From: Hyphococcus luteus
GTDB lineage: Bacteria; Pseudomonadota; Alphaproteobacteria; Caulobacterales; Parvularculaceae
Length of the DNA stretch: 64,000 nucleotides
Assembly: GCF_002943565.1 (NCBI RefSeq)
Contig: NZ_PJCH01000005.1
Location: 1 to 64,000, forward strand
Reading direction: 5' to 3'
The notes under the pieces were generated by a model that did not search any database, had not been told where the DNA came from, and worked only from the letters and a program-made list of their open reading frames with translations. Position 1 is the stretch's first letter; each line of letters begins with the position of its first letter. The position numbers and the translations under genes were made by a program. Positions 44,549 through 53,372 of the stretch are shown here, piece after piece.

Positions 44549-45258
44549 GCGTGCCGACGAATTGAGGTGTGAACCATTGCTTGAATCAGGCAGAAGCGAT
44601 CGGAGAATTTCTGGAGCGGTCTTTAAGACGGCGCTCGATAGTTTGGAACGAAACTCGCGCACGCAGTGAAAAAGTTCCGAGTTGCTCACAAGCAAGGACC
44701 GAGATTACACAGATTCACTGTTGGGAGGGCGAACCGCTGAATGACGGTGGCCCGCCTGACGGTTGTAAAATCCGCTCCCGGATTTTCTGGCCCTCTAAGC
44801 GGACTTGGAGAATGAACGCGCGAATTTCGATGATTTTACCTTTGCACATATCGCCAATTCCACCTCAAACGAACCCCAAACCAATCACAACAAACAAATT
44901 TTGAGTGTGCGTAGCTACATGGTTGATTTTATGGAGGATGCGATTGGCGCGATCCAGCATGGCATCCTTGCGAGAAGGATGATGAAGCAGCATCGCCCAA
45001 GCAAACCTTGCGTGGCTCGACTTCGCTCATACGGGAGACAGGGTTCACTGGAGCAGCACCAATCGCGGCAAGAAAGCCGCCGCCATATTGAGGCACGACT
45101 AAACGGATTTCTCGCCGCCGATTTTGCCGGATATTGCCCGAACGAACTTCAAGCGACCCACAAACCAACCCCAAACGAAAAATTCAGTTGATCGATGCGC
45201 GGAAGCTAACTGGTTGAATTCGTGCTGTTTTTAGAGTTCAATTTTGGCAAAATGGTTG
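44549..45258. other. Gene-free stretch right of the AbiE pair
   Basis: About 700 bp with no convincing reading frame. It contains two loosely similar stretches, near 44867 (caaaccaatcacaacaaac) and 45160 (caaaccaaccccaaacgaa), each followed about 30-40 bp later by ggttga. They could be decayed direct repeats. Composition is mixed, AT-richer than the flanking genes. I see no promoter or RNA gene that I can support. Confidence 0.5.
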
Positions 45259-45305
45259 AATTCGGGAGGCAGGGGCCGCGTGTTCGAATCACGCCACTCC
45301 GACCA
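45259..45305 (+). tRNA. 3' half of a proline tRNA (CGG-type), possible attachment-site remnant
   Basis: The sequence from ttcgggag (anticodon-loop-like) through a full T arm, GCGTG-TTCGAAT-CACGC, to CACTCCGACCA matches the 3' half of a tRNA-Pro(CGG). The acceptor strand would pair with 5'-CGGAGTG, but no matching 5' half (D arm, 5' acceptor) precedes it. Instead an unrelated AT-rich sequence does. tRNA 3' halves are the usual attachment sites of integrative elements, so this is probably an att scar next to the AbiE islet. It is not a functional tRNA gene. Confidence 0.6.
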
Positions 45306-45364
45306 TTTCTTTCATCATGCAAGCGTGTCAGGAATAGCGCGCGACGATATGGGGGAAATGAAAA

Positions 45365-46276
45365 ATGGCGGCAAAATTCATCATTTTACTTACAGCATTG
45401 GCGGCGGCGCTGGCGCCCGCTCATGCGTTTGTCCGCAAACAGAATGCTGCAATCTCGAAATCGGGTCAGGTGCTCGTCTGCTCCGGCGGTCTCGGGCGCG
45501 AATGGTCGTATAGGTATAATCGCCTGATCGTGAGCCCGAGCGAGACCTCCTATCCGGCGAAAGTGAAAGAAGTTCGCTATCTCGACCCCTTTCACGAATG
45601 CAAAAACAAGCAGACGCAGAAAAAACGCCTGATTGAAGGCGAATATGCTTTGACGGACAAGGCCGACATGCGCGTGATCGGCGATCTTTGCGCCGCAGAA
45701 CCCACCATTGTCATTCACCGCCTTTACGCCAACCCAAAGCTGACGCCGGAAAATATTTCAGCGCTGAAAAACCAGCGGCGTTCTCCCTATGATTTTTATG
45801 TTCGCTCCCAAACAGGCCTTGCCACAGGGATGCGCGTTGAAGCGATGCTGAAAGCTTATAAACTCCTTGCTAAGCAACAATGCGGACAATTGCCGCAAAC
45901 CGTTCGAATACTCGGCCGCACAAAATTCAACGACGCCTACAGAATTGAAGGGTCCGCTTATCGCGGCAAACAAAAACGCAACGATTACGCCTTCGAACAG
46001 TTTTATTCCGGCACTTACTATCCCCAGAGCGCCGAATTCCGGCTTGTGCATGACGACGAAGAGCAGTCCATTTTATACCGCGTTCTGGAAGGCGAGTTTC
46101 GCAACTACCTCGCAAAACAGTATCGTTACGATCCCAATCGCGCCGCGCTCGGCCTCAGCGTCATTGCAAGCTGGGCGCTGGCGACGCAGACCAAGGGCGG
46201 CGTGGCGGCCGATCCCCTATGTTTCGATTATACGATCCCCGCCGCTGAGCGCGCAGCCCTTGGCTGTCCATTTTAG
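45365..46276 (+). CDS. Secreted protein of unknown function
   Basis: 303 residues with a clear signal peptide (MAAKFIILLTALAAALAPAH, then AFVRK). The mature part is rich in Tyr and basic residues, contains several Cys (VLVCSGG, DPFHECKN, IGDLCAAEP, KQQCGQLP, DPLCFDY, ALGCPF) that could form disulfides, and has no motif I recognise. GGGGGAAATGAAAA precedes the ATG. It stands alone between the tRNA fragment and a convergent acyl-CoA dehydrogenase. It may be a periplasmic or cell-surface protein; no function is proposed. Confidence 0.7.
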   Translation: MAAKFIILLTALAAALAPAHAFVRKQNAAISKSGQVLVCSGGLGREWSYRYNRLIVSPSETSYPAKVKEVRYLDPFHECKNKQTQKKRLIEGEYALTDKADMRVIGDLCAAEPTIVIHRLYANPKLTPENISALKNQRRSPYDFYVRSQTGLATGMRVEAMLKAYKLLAKQQCGQLPQTVRILGRTKFNDAYRIEGSAYRGKQKRNDYAFEQFYSGTYYPQSAEFRLVHDDEEQSILYRVLEGEFRNYLAKQYRYDPNRAALGLSVIASWALATQTKGGVAADPLCFDYTIPAAERAALGCPF

Positions 46277-46318
46277 TGAGAGGCGGAGGCGAAACGCCCC
46301 TCCCCGCAGGACAGCGTT

Positions 46319-48115
46319 TTAAGCGCTCAGCAAATCAGGATCGAGGCGCGCGACGCCGCCGGCGCCGGCCATGATCGCGTCTGTGAGGCCGATCGCTTCG
46401 GTCAGGTAATTGTCGGCGAAAAAGCGCGCCATGGCGATCTTGGTTTCGTGATAGGCGGGATCGCGGTTCTCGTGAATTTCGAGCGCCGCGGCGATGGCCG
46501 CTTTGGACAGATAATAGCCGCCCGCGACATTGCCGAACTGTTTGAGATAAGGCGTCGCCCCGGCGAGCGCGTGCTCGGGATTTTCCTGCGCCTTTTCCAG
46601 AAGCCAGTCGGTGGAGGCGTGCAGCGCGTCGGCGGCGGCGAGCAGGCGCTCGCCCACATGATGCAGCTCTTCACGCTTCGCGGCTTTCAGGACCTTCGCT
46701 TCGTTCTTGATTTCGGCGATGAATTTCTTCGCCGCCGCGCCGCCGTCGCCTTGCAGCTTGCGGCCCACAAGATCCATCGCCTGAATGCCGTTGGTGCCTT
46801 CATAGATGGCAGCGATGCGCGCGTCGCGCATATGCTGCGCGGCGCCGGTCTCTTCGACATAGCCCATGCCGCCATGCACCTGCACGCCGAGCGACGTCAC
46901 GTCGTTGGCGCGGTCTGTGGACCACGCCTTTGAAATCGGCGTTAAGAGCTCTTCCATGGCTTTGGCTTCGGCGCGGGTTTTTTCGTCCGGCGCATGACGC
47001 GCGAGATCGTAAGCGACGGCGTTGGCGTAACAGACAGCGCGCGAGGCTTCGACCAGCGCTTTCATGGAATAAAGCATGCGGCGCACGTCGGGATGTTCGT
47101 AGATCGCGACCATCTCGCCGGATTTCACACCGGCGCCCCGGCCCTGCTTTCTGTCCTGCGCATAGGCGAGCGCGCGCTGGTATGCGCGCTCTGCGACGCC
47201 GACGCCTTGCATCCCCACATCGAGACGCGCGGCGTTCATCATCACGAACATGTTTTTAAGGCCCTTGTTCTCCTCGCCGAGAAGCGTGCCGTAACATTCG
47301 CCTTTGTCGCCGTAAGACATGACGCAGGTGGGGCTGCCGTGAAGCCCCATCTTTTCCTCCAGCTTGATGCACTGGACGTCGTTGCGTTCGCCGAGCGCGC
47401 CGTCCTCCTTCACATGGATCTTCGGCACGATGAACATGGAGATGCCGGCGGTGCCGGCGGGCGCGTCGGGCAGGCGCGCGAGCACGAGATGGACGATGTT
47501 GTCCGTCATGTCGTGATCGCCGTAAGTGATGAAAATCTTCTGCCCACTGATCTTGTAGCGGCCGTCCCCGACCGGTTCGGCCTTGGTGCGGATCGCGGAC
47601 AAATCCGACCCGGCCTGCGGCTCGGTCAGGTTCATGGTGCCGGTCCATTCGCCCGACACCATCTTTTCAAGATAAAGCGCCTTTTGCTCGTCCGTCGCCG
47701 CAGGCAGGATCGCCTTCACCGCGCCCGTCGTCAGCGTCGTGCCGATGGCGAAGGACATGCAGGCGCCGTTCAAGGCGTCGACGAGCGCGACGGCGAGCGT
47801 CGACGGCAGGCCCTGACCGCCCGCCTCTTCCGGAAATGCGAGCGAAGACCAGCCGGCCTCCACATATTGCTTGTAGGCTTCCTTGAAGCCGGGGCTCGTC
47901 CTGACGACGCCGTTTTCGAGCGCCGCGCCGTTATGGTCGCTTGTCTCGTTCAAGGGGGCGACGACGCCGTCGCAGAATTTCCCCATTTCCTCGAGGATCG
48001 CCGCTGTCAGGTCCTCCGACAGCTCGGGATACGCGCCGGACTGTTCGAGCGCGCCGAAACCGGCCGCATGGTCCAGAATGAAACGCATGTCGCGGATGGG
48101 GGTCGTGAAAGTCAT
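46319..48115 (-). CDS. Acyl-CoA dehydrogenase, DmdC-like
   Basis: 598-residue flavoprotein of the enlarged acyl-CoA dehydrogenase group. It starts MTFTTPIRDMRFILDHAAGF, then shows MNLTEPQAGSDLSAIRTKAE, ISGQKIFITYGDHDMTDNIV, EKMGLHGSPTCVMSYGDKGE, VQVHGGMGYVEETGAAQHMR and EGTNGIQAMDLVGRKL, ending with the extra C-terminal helical domain. The ATG has GGAG upstream (ggagccgccatg). It is monocistronic as far as seen. It resembles the island enzyme at 36372, but its GC-rich codon use and housekeeping neighbourhood suggest the resident beta-oxidation copy. Confidence 0.92.
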   Translation of the reverse strand: MTFTTPIRDMRFILDHAAGFGALEQSGAYPELSEDLTAAILEEMGKFCDGVVAPLNETSDHNGAALENGVVRTSPGFKEAYKQYVEAGWSSLAFPEEAGGQGLPSTLAVALVDALNGACMSFAIGTTLTTGAVKAILPAATDEQKALYLEKMVSGEWTGTMNLTEPQAGSDLSAIRTKAEPVGDGRYKISGQKIFITYGDHDMTDNIVHLVLARLPDAPAGTAGISMFIVPKIHVKEDGALGERNDVQCIKLEEKMGLHGSPTCVMSYGDKGECYGTLLGEENKGLKNMFVMMNAARLDVGMQGVGVAERAYQRALAYAQDRKQGRGAGVKSGEMVAIYEHPDVRRMLYSMKALVEASRAVCYANAVAYDLARHAPDEKTRAEAKAMEELLTPISKAWSTDRANDVTSLGVQVHGGMGYVEETGAAQHMRDARIAAIYEGTNGIQAMDLVGRKLQGDGGAAAKKFIAEIKNEAKVLKAAKREELHHVGERLLAAADALHASTDWLLEKAQENPEHALAGATPYLKQFGNVAGGYYLSKAAIAAALEIHENRDPAYHETKIAMARFFADNYLTEAIGLTDAIMAGAGGVARLDPDLLSA

Positions 48116-48236
48116 GGCGGCTCCAAACGAGGTCTTCGACGCTTAGATATGCGGCGAAAGGGCCGGACGCCAGTGCGGGGCGCAGTGAAATTTTAAAAGC
48201 TTTTTAGGCGGGCGCGCCGCCTGCTATAGGGCGGCC

Positions 48237-49187
48237 ATGACGGTCCTCGATCACAAAGACATAAAAGACGCCGCGGCGATCCTCCGCGCCGGCGGGCTTG
48301 TCGCCATGCCGACGGAGACGGTCTACGGCCTCGCCGCGGATGCGACGAACGATCAGGCGGTCGCGAAAATTTTCGAGGCCAAGGGCCGGCCGCAATTCAA
48401 TCCGCTGATCGTGCATGTGGCGGGCCCCGCCATGGCGAAGCGTTATGTCGCGGTCCCGCCCCTCGCCGAAAAGCTGATGGCCGAATTCTGGCCCGGCCCT
48501 TTGACCCTCGTCCTGCCGCGCAAGGAAGACGGCAAGATTTCCCTGCTCGTCTCCGCCGGACTGGACACCATCGGCGTCAGGGCGCCGAAGCATGACCTGG
48601 CGCAGGCGCTCATTCAATCCGTCGACCGCGCGCTGGCGGCGCCGAGCGCCAACCGGTCGGGAACCATCAGCCCGACGCGGGCGGACCATGTGAAAGACTC
48701 GCTCGGCGACAGGGTCGACATGATCCTCGACGGCGGCCCCTCGCCCGTCGGCGTTGAATCGACCATCGTCAAGATCGACGGAGAGACAGTGACGCTGCTG
48801 CGCCCCGGCGGGATCGCGCGCGCGGATATCGAGCGCGTCATTGGCTGTCCGCTTTCATCCGCCAGCGGAACAATCGAGGCGCCGGGCATGATGACGAGCC
48901 ATTACGCGCCAGACGCCAATATGCGCCTCGATGCGCGCGAGCAAAAAGACGGCGAAGCGTTTCTCGGTTTCGGCGCGGTCAAAGGCGACGGCCCCGCCGC
49001 GCTTAATTTAAGCGAAAGCAGCGATCTCGCCGAAGCCGCCGCCAATCTTTTCGCTTACTTGCGCGAGGCGGACCGGCTGGCCAAAACAAACGGGCTCAAA
49101 ACCATCGCCGTCGCAAACGTGCCCATGGAAGGGCTCGGCGAAGCCATCAACGACCGCCTGAAACGCGCCGCCGCGCCGAAAGCCTGA
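48237..49187 (+). CDS. tsaC: L-threonylcarbamoyladenylate synthase (TsaC/Sua5 type)
   Basis: 316 residues; makes threonylcarbamoyl-AMP from threonine, bicarbonate and ATP for the t6A37 modification of tRNAs reading ANN codons. The YrdC/Sua5 catalytic domain covers about residues 10-195 with GLVAMPTETVYGLAADATND, KIFEAKGRPQFNPLIVHVAG, FWPGPLTLVLP and APSANRSGTISPTRADHV. The C-terminal Sua5 extension begins near PGMMTSHYAPD, so it is the longer Sua5 form. The stop codon lies in a terminator hairpin shared with the convergent methyltransferase gene, with no intergenic base between the two stops. Confidence 0.94.
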   Translation: MTVLDHKDIKDAAAILRAGGLVAMPTETVYGLAADATNDQAVAKIFEAKGRPQFNPLIVHVAGPAMAKRYVAVPPLAEKLMAEFWPGPLTLVLPRKEDGKISLLVSAGLDTIGVRAPKHDLAQALIQSVDRALAAPSANRSGTISPTRADHVKDSLGDRVDMILDGGPSPVGVESTIVKIDGETVTLLRPGGIARADIERVIGCPLSSASGTIEAPGMMTSHYAPDANMRLDAREQKDGEAFLGFGAVKGDGPAALNLSESSDLAEAAANLFAYLREADRLAKTNGLKTIAVANVPMEGLGEAINDRLKRAAAPKA

Positions 49188-49204
49188 TCACTCAGGCTTT
49201 TTAT
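49179..49204. terminator. Bidirectional terminator overlapping two stop codons
   Basis: AAAGCCTGA (49179-49187), loop tcac, TCAGGCTTT (49192-49200) followed by tt. The 9-bp perfect stem contains the stop codons of both convergent genes, so it should terminate both transcripts. Confidence 0.85.
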
Positions 49205-49982
49205 ATTTATAGAGAACCCGGTCGGTCATGCGGCGGACTTTCGGATCGAAGACATTGGCCAGATAATCGTCGTCGCCATGGCGCAGGACATTGCTTTCGC
49301 CGGTCATGACAAACCCGGCTTCCGCCGCAAGCTGACGAATGAGCGCCGGATCGATGCGGTGAATGACGCCGCCGGTCGATCTCGGCGAGCCGGGCGCGGC
49401 CACATGATCGAGCACGATGAACGTCCCGCCCGGTTTCAGGATGCGCATGATTTCGGCGAAGGCCCCTGCATCGTCGCCGAGATAGGCGCCGCCCGGTGAA
49501 TAATAAAGATCGTGGGGGCCCAGGATCCAGGTGACGATGTCCATGGAGGCGTCTTCAGCCTCGAGCTTGTCGAAGGGGCTTTTTGAAATGCGCACATTCT
49601 CAAGCCGCCCCTCGACGCGGGCCGTCACAATGTCTTTTACGAAGGCGTCGAAGCTCGGCGGGTTCTGCATGATCACAGCCCCGTCCGGCCCGACCATGTA
49701 AGACAAAAGCTCGGTGTAATAGCCGGCGCCGCCCTCCATCTCGAAGACACGATCGCCCGGCCCCACTTCCATGAAGGCGAGCACATTGGCGGGCTTTCTG
49801 AGGGCGTCGTCGGCGCGGTCTTCCCCGGAGCGGGCGGGATTGGCGACGGCCTCGGCGGCGCGGGCGGCGTTCTCGTCGGCCTCAATCTCGGTCTCGGTCG
49901 GCGCGTTCTCTCGGACGCAGGCAGCGAGCCCCGTCGCCAGCGCGCCCAGAAGCACGGCCGCTTTCCAGCCCGGCGTTCTCAT
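49188..49982 (-). CDS. Predicted SAM-dependent methyltransferase, lipoprotein-like
   Basis: 264 residues. A lipoprotein signal with lipobox (VLLGALATGLAAC) is followed by a Glu/Ala-rich linker and a class I methyltransferase-like fold: motif I-like VGPGDRVFEMEGGAGYYTEL, MDIVTWILGPHDLYY, and IMRILKPGGTFIVLDHVAAP. The glycine-rich motif reads E-x-GGAG, close to E-x-GxGxG. A periplasmic location without SAM supply would be odd for a methyltransferase; related exported 'predicted methyltransferases' exist in proteobacteria with no known activity. It is convergent with tsaC and its stop abuts the tsaC stop. Confidence 0.85.
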   Translation of the reverse strand: MRTPGWKAAVLLGALATGLAACVRENAPTETEIEADENAARAAEAVANPARSGEDRADDALRKPANVLAFMEVGPGDRVFEMEGGAGYYTELLSYMVGPDGAVIMQNPPSFDAFVKDIVTARVEGRLENVRISKSPFDKLEAEDASMDIVTWILGPHDLYYSPGGAYLGDDAGAFAEIMRILKPGGTFIVLDHVAAPGSPRSTGGVIHRIDPALIRQLAAEAGFVMTGESNVLRHGDDDYLANVFDPKVRRMTDRVLYKYKKPE

Positions 49983-50195
49983 CGCGTTTTTCTCCCCGGC
50001 TGCGGCGTTTCCGCCGCTCCCTTGCGGGCGAAAGTGATAAGCCTCTTTTGAGGGGAAAGCAAAGAAACGTCGCAGACGGCTTGGGGCCCGTCATTTCATT
50101 TTAAACTGGCTATCATGCCGCCTTATGGACGCTCTTGATGGCCCGGCGGCGCCTCACTACACAGGGAGGCTCCCAGCAAAACCGGATTAACGCTC

Positions 50196-51614
50196 ATGAC
50201 CGCCGCCGCCCTCACAACGCCGTCCCCGGACAAGCTCGACGCCATCCGCGCCCTTGTCGGGCCCAAAGGAATATTCGAAGGCGAGGACGCCGCGCCCTTC
50301 CTTTCAGAATGGAGGAGCCGCTGGCCCGGCAAGGCGGCGCTGATCGTCGCCCCCGCTTCTACGGAAGAAGTCGCCGCGGTCGTCAAATATTGCAGCGAGA
50401 ACGGCATCGCCATCACCCCCCAGGGCGGCAATACCGGCCTTGTGGGCGGACAGATTCCGCAAGGCCATGAAATCCTCCTGTCATTGAAACGCATGCGGAA
50501 GGTCCGCGCCGTCGAGCCTCTCAACAATACGATGACCGTCGACGCCGGCGTGACGCTCGCCGACGCGCAGGAAGCCGCTGAGGAAGCCGGACGGCTGTTC
50601 CCGCTTTCCATTGGGTCGGAAGGAAGCTGTCAGATCGGCGGCGTGATCTCGACCAACGCCGGCGGCGTCAATGTTTTGCGCTACGGCAACACCCGCGATC
50701 TCGTTTTGGGCATTGAAGCCGTGACGCCGTCGGGCGAAATCTGGAACGGGCTGAAACGTCTCAGGAAAGACAATACAGGCTACGATCTGAAACAGCTTTT
50801 CATCGGCGGCGAAGGCACGCTCGGGATCGTCACCGGCGCGGTGCTGAAACTTTTCCCGCAGCCGGCGGAGAAGGTCACGGTCTGCGCCGGCCTCGACAGC
50901 GCCGAAGACGCTGTCGCGCTTCTTTCGCTGACGCAGACCGCCACCGGCGGGCAGGTATCGAGTTTCGAACTGATGGCGCGCATCTGCATCGACATCACCT
51001 TGAAAAACATCCCCCAGACCCGCGACCCGCTGGCGGCGGCGCATCCCTTTTATGTGCTGACGGAGTTTTCATCGGCGCAAAGAGGCTTGCGCGAAGTCGT
51101 CGAAGAGGTGCTCGGCGAAGCGATGGAACAGGGCCTCATCAAGGATGCGGTGATCGCCGAGAACGAAACCCAGGCGCATGATTTCTGGCGCATCCGCCAT
51201 TCGCTCTCCGAAGCGATCAATGGCGAGGGCCTTGGCGCGCGCCATGACGTGTCCGTGGCGACGAGCGACATACCCGCTTTTCTCGAAAAGGCCGGCGCGG
51301 CGGTGAAAAAGATCGCGCCCGATGCGCGTATCGTCCCCTTCGGCCATATCGGCGACGGCAATGTGCATTACGACATTATCGGCCCCGAAGGCTCGGCCAA
51401 GGACGTGCTCGAACCCGTGCGGCCCGACATCGAATCCGCCGTCTATGACGTGATCGGGTCTTTCTCCGGCTCGATCTCCGCCGAGCACGGCGTCGGGCGC
51501 CACCGCCGCGACTCGATCGCCAAGCGCAAGAGCGCCGTGGAGATGGAGATGATGCGCGCGATCAAACAGGCGCTCGACCCGAAAGGCATTATGAATCCGG
51601 GCAAGATGCTTTAA
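50196..51614 (+). CDS. FAD-binding oxidoreductase, D-2-hydroxyacid dehydrogenase type
   Basis: 472 residues. The PCMH-type FAD domain has YCSENGIAITPQGGNTGLVG, EGSCQIGGVISTNAGGVNVL and LKQLFIGGEGTLGIVTGAVL. The C-terminal FAD-oxidase domain has PFGHIGDGNVHYDI and GSISAEHGVGRHRRDSIAKR and ends MNPGKML. Members oxidise D-2-hydroxyglutarate or D-lactate and pass electrons to the respiratory chain. The ATG at 50196 has only a distant GGGAGG (50161). It appears monocistronic, followed after 130 bp by a cytochrome b561 gene. The pattern fits D-2-hydroxyglutarate dehydrogenase best, but substrate choice is not certain. Confidence 0.9.
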   Translation: MTAAALTTPSPDKLDAIRALVGPKGIFEGEDAAPFLSEWRSRWPGKAALIVAPASTEEVAAVVKYCSENGIAITPQGGNTGLVGGQIPQGHEILLSLKRMRKVRAVEPLNNTMTVDAGVTLADAQEAAEEAGRLFPLSIGSEGSCQIGGVISTNAGGVNVLRYGNTRDLVLGIEAVTPSGEIWNGLKRLRKDNTGYDLKQLFIGGEGTLGIVTGAVLKLFPQPAEKVTVCAGLDSAEDAVALLSLTQTATGGQVSSFELMARICIDITLKNIPQTRDPLAAAHPFYVLTEFSSAQRGLREVVEEVLGEAMEQGLIKDAVIAENETQAHDFWRIRHSLSEAINGEGLGARHDVSVATSDIPAFLEKAGAAVKKIAPDARIVPFGHIGDGNVHYDIIGPEGSAKDVLEPVRPDIESAVYDVIGSFSGSISAEHGVGRHRRDSIAKRKSAVEMEMMRAIKQALDPKGIMNPGKML

Positions 51615-51747
51615 CCTTTCAAAGCAATTAAGAACCAATCGCACGCCCAAAGCCGGCGCAAGTCAGCTTTCTCTCAGCTAGCGCGGCTATCGTTTTTGCT
51701 GAAAGAGTTTGCAATATTCATTGCAGGCATTCTCAGGAGAAACAGAC

Positions 51748-52449
51748 ATGGCCGAAATGACTCCCGTCCGCGTGTGGGACGCGCCCACCCGGATCTTTCA
51801 CTGGCTGCTCGTCGTTCTTATCGGCGTCTGCTGGTTCACGGGCGAAGAAGAAGGCCTCGCCACGCTGGTCCACCGGCTGAGCGGCGAAGCCATTATAGGG
51901 CTTCTCGTTTTCCGGTTTCTGTGGGGCTTCCAGGGCGGCGAATATGCGCGCTTTTCGACATTCTTCGCGCCGCCGCGGGAGATTTTCGCCCATATTAAGG
52001 AGCTGATGCGGTTTCGCGCGTCGCAGACGCTTGGCCATAATTCCCTCGGCGCGCTTGCCAGCATCGTCCTGATGCTGATCGTCGCGCTGACCGCCGTCAG
52101 CGGCCTTCTCAGCGCCGACGACGACCGGACGGGTCCGTTGTCGCTGATCTTCAATGTCAATCTCAAGGAGCTGCACGAAGTTTCCTTCCGCTTGTTGCAG
52201 GCGATGGTGGTCGTGCATTTGCTGGGCGTCGCCGTCACCAGTTTCGCCAGCCGCGAAAATCTCGCCCGCGCCATGGTGACCGGCGCCAAGAAACGCCCCG
52301 CAGACAGCGGCGCAAGAGATGCGAAACCCGGCTCGTCGCGCGCGCTCATCGCCGCCGCCGGGGCCGCCCTCCTGACGGCGGGCGGGCTGATGCTTTTGCC
52401 GCATCCGCCGCAGGAAACCGAGCATGGCGAAGAACATGACGATCACTGA
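51748..52449 (+). CDS. Cytochrome b561-type membrane protein
   Basis: 233 residues with four central transmembrane segments and one C-terminal hydrophobic segment. Starting VRVWDAPTRIFHWLLVVLIG, it carries the His pattern of the Ni/Fe-hydrogenase b-type cytochrome family: H in IFHWLL, LVHRLSGEAIIGLLVFRFLW, LGHNSLGALASIVLML and VVHLLGVAVTS, four candidates for two haem b groups. The protein ends with a His/Glu/Asp-rich tail (ETEHGEEHDDH). ATG 51748 follows AGGAGAAACAG. It probably moves electrons in the inner membrane to a soluble c-type haem partner not present here. Confidence 0.88.
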   Translation: MAEMTPVRVWDAPTRIFHWLLVVLIGVCWFTGEEEGLATLVHRLSGEAIIGLLVFRFLWGFQGGEYARFSTFFAPPREIFAHIKELMRFRASQTLGHNSLGALASIVLMLIVALTAVSGLLSADDDRTGPLSLIFNVNLKELHEVSFRLLQAMVVVHLLGVAVTSFASRENLARAMVTGAKKRPADSGARDAKPGSSRALIAAAGAALLTAGGLMLLPHPPQETEHGEEHDDH

Positions 52450-52633
52450 TCCGGCCGGAGCCCGCATCATGAGAACGACTTGCGGCCAAGGCGTTTCGCG
52501 CCGGGCATTCTTACAAATTCGTCATCAGTGACTGCGACGGCCATCCGTCAGCTTTATCTCAGTTAACGCCCTTATCTCTGCGCCCATCACCCATTGCCTC
52601 TGCTTATCGCAGCAACCCGCAGGAGGACTTGGC

Positions 52634-53272
52634 ATGCGGAATTCACTTCTAAAATTTACGGCTGTCGCCGGTTCGGCTTTTCTTCTTTCCCTGTCCCCCG
52701 CCTTTGCGCAGGGCGGCCATGGCGGAGGCGGCGGCGGCGCTGGCGGCGCAGCCCTGCGCAGCACGCCAACCATGTCGCAACCCGACCGCGACCGGATGAA
52801 AGATCAGGACCGCGACAAGGATTTCGACCGCGACATGGACCGGGATCGGGATCGCGACCGCCTGAAAGACATGGACCGGGACCGTCTCTATCTCGGCGCA
52901 AAGGACCGAATCCGGCTCCACGACCATGACGGCGATAAAAAGCTCAACCAGAGCGAATTCAACGAATGGCGCGCCGGCGCCTTCGACGCCATCGCGCCTG
53001 ACGGAAAGGGCTTTACGCTGCAGCAATATCAGGCCGTGCGCCTTGGCCCCGGACCGCAGGGCTCTTCCAACACGGCGCGCCGCCAGCAGATGCAAGAACG
53101 CGCTGATCTGCGCAAGACCGAGCGTTTCCGCGTCATGGACGGAAACGGCGACGGCGTCGTCACCCGCAACGAGTTCATGAAGTTCGGCAATCTTTATTAT
53201 CTCGAAGCCGACCGCAATGACGACGGCATGGTGAGCGAAAAAGAACTGAACCAATACCATCGCGGCATGTAA
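52634..53272 (+). CDS. Secreted EF-hand protein with Asp/Arg-rich linker
   Basis: 212 residues. A signal peptide (FTAVAGSAFLLSLSPAFAQ) is followed by a glycine-rich patch (GGHGGGGGGAGG), then an alternating Asp/Arg/Met/Lys region of about 35 residues. Three EF-hand loops follow: DHDGDKKLNQSE, DGNGDGVVTRNE and DRNDDGMVSEKE, each with acidic residues at positions 1, 3, 5 and 12. This is a periplasmic or surface calcium-binding protein. The ATG follows AGGAGGACTTGGC. The Asp/Arg stretch is encoded by imperfect 6-9 bp DNA repeats (gaccgcgac/gaccgggat) that may vary in number. Confidence 0.85.
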   Translation: MRNSLLKFTAVAGSAFLLSLSPAFAQGGHGGGGGGAGGAALRSTPTMSQPDRDRMKDQDRDKDFDRDMDRDRDRDRLKDMDRDRLYLGAKDRIRLHDHDGDKKLNQSEFNEWRAGAFDAIAPDGKGFTLQQYQAVRLGPGPQGSSNTARRQQMQERADLRKTERFRVMDGNGDGVVTRNEFMKFGNLYYLEADRNDDGMVSEKELNQYHRGM

Positions 53273-53372
53273 CGTGCCGCCGCGCGGGAGCGGCCCTCTC
53301 TCCCCCATCCGCTTCCGCGCACCCCTCCTCCCACATGTTGAATTTTGAGCATGAGCGTGTATTTGCGTTCCC

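Noticed and set aside
43586-44695. 369-codon leftward frame
   Set aside because: Antisense shadow of the abiEii gene, which has intact catalytic motifs.
44867-45185. Direct repeats as attL/attR of an element
   Set aside because: The two aaacc/cccaa stretches are too degenerate and low in complexity to support an attachment-site claim.
45241-45305. Complete tRNA gene
   Set aside because: Only the T arm, acceptor 3' strand and CCA are present; no 5' acceptor strand or D arm pairs with it.
46994-48196. 400-codon frame on the plus strand
   Set aside because: Antisense shadow of the DmdC-like dehydrogenase.
52780-52880. Short repeats resembling a tandem array or CRISPR
   Set aside because: They are 6-9 bp imperfect coding repeats for the Asp/Arg linker; no conserved repeat-spacer structure and no cas genes anywhere in the window.
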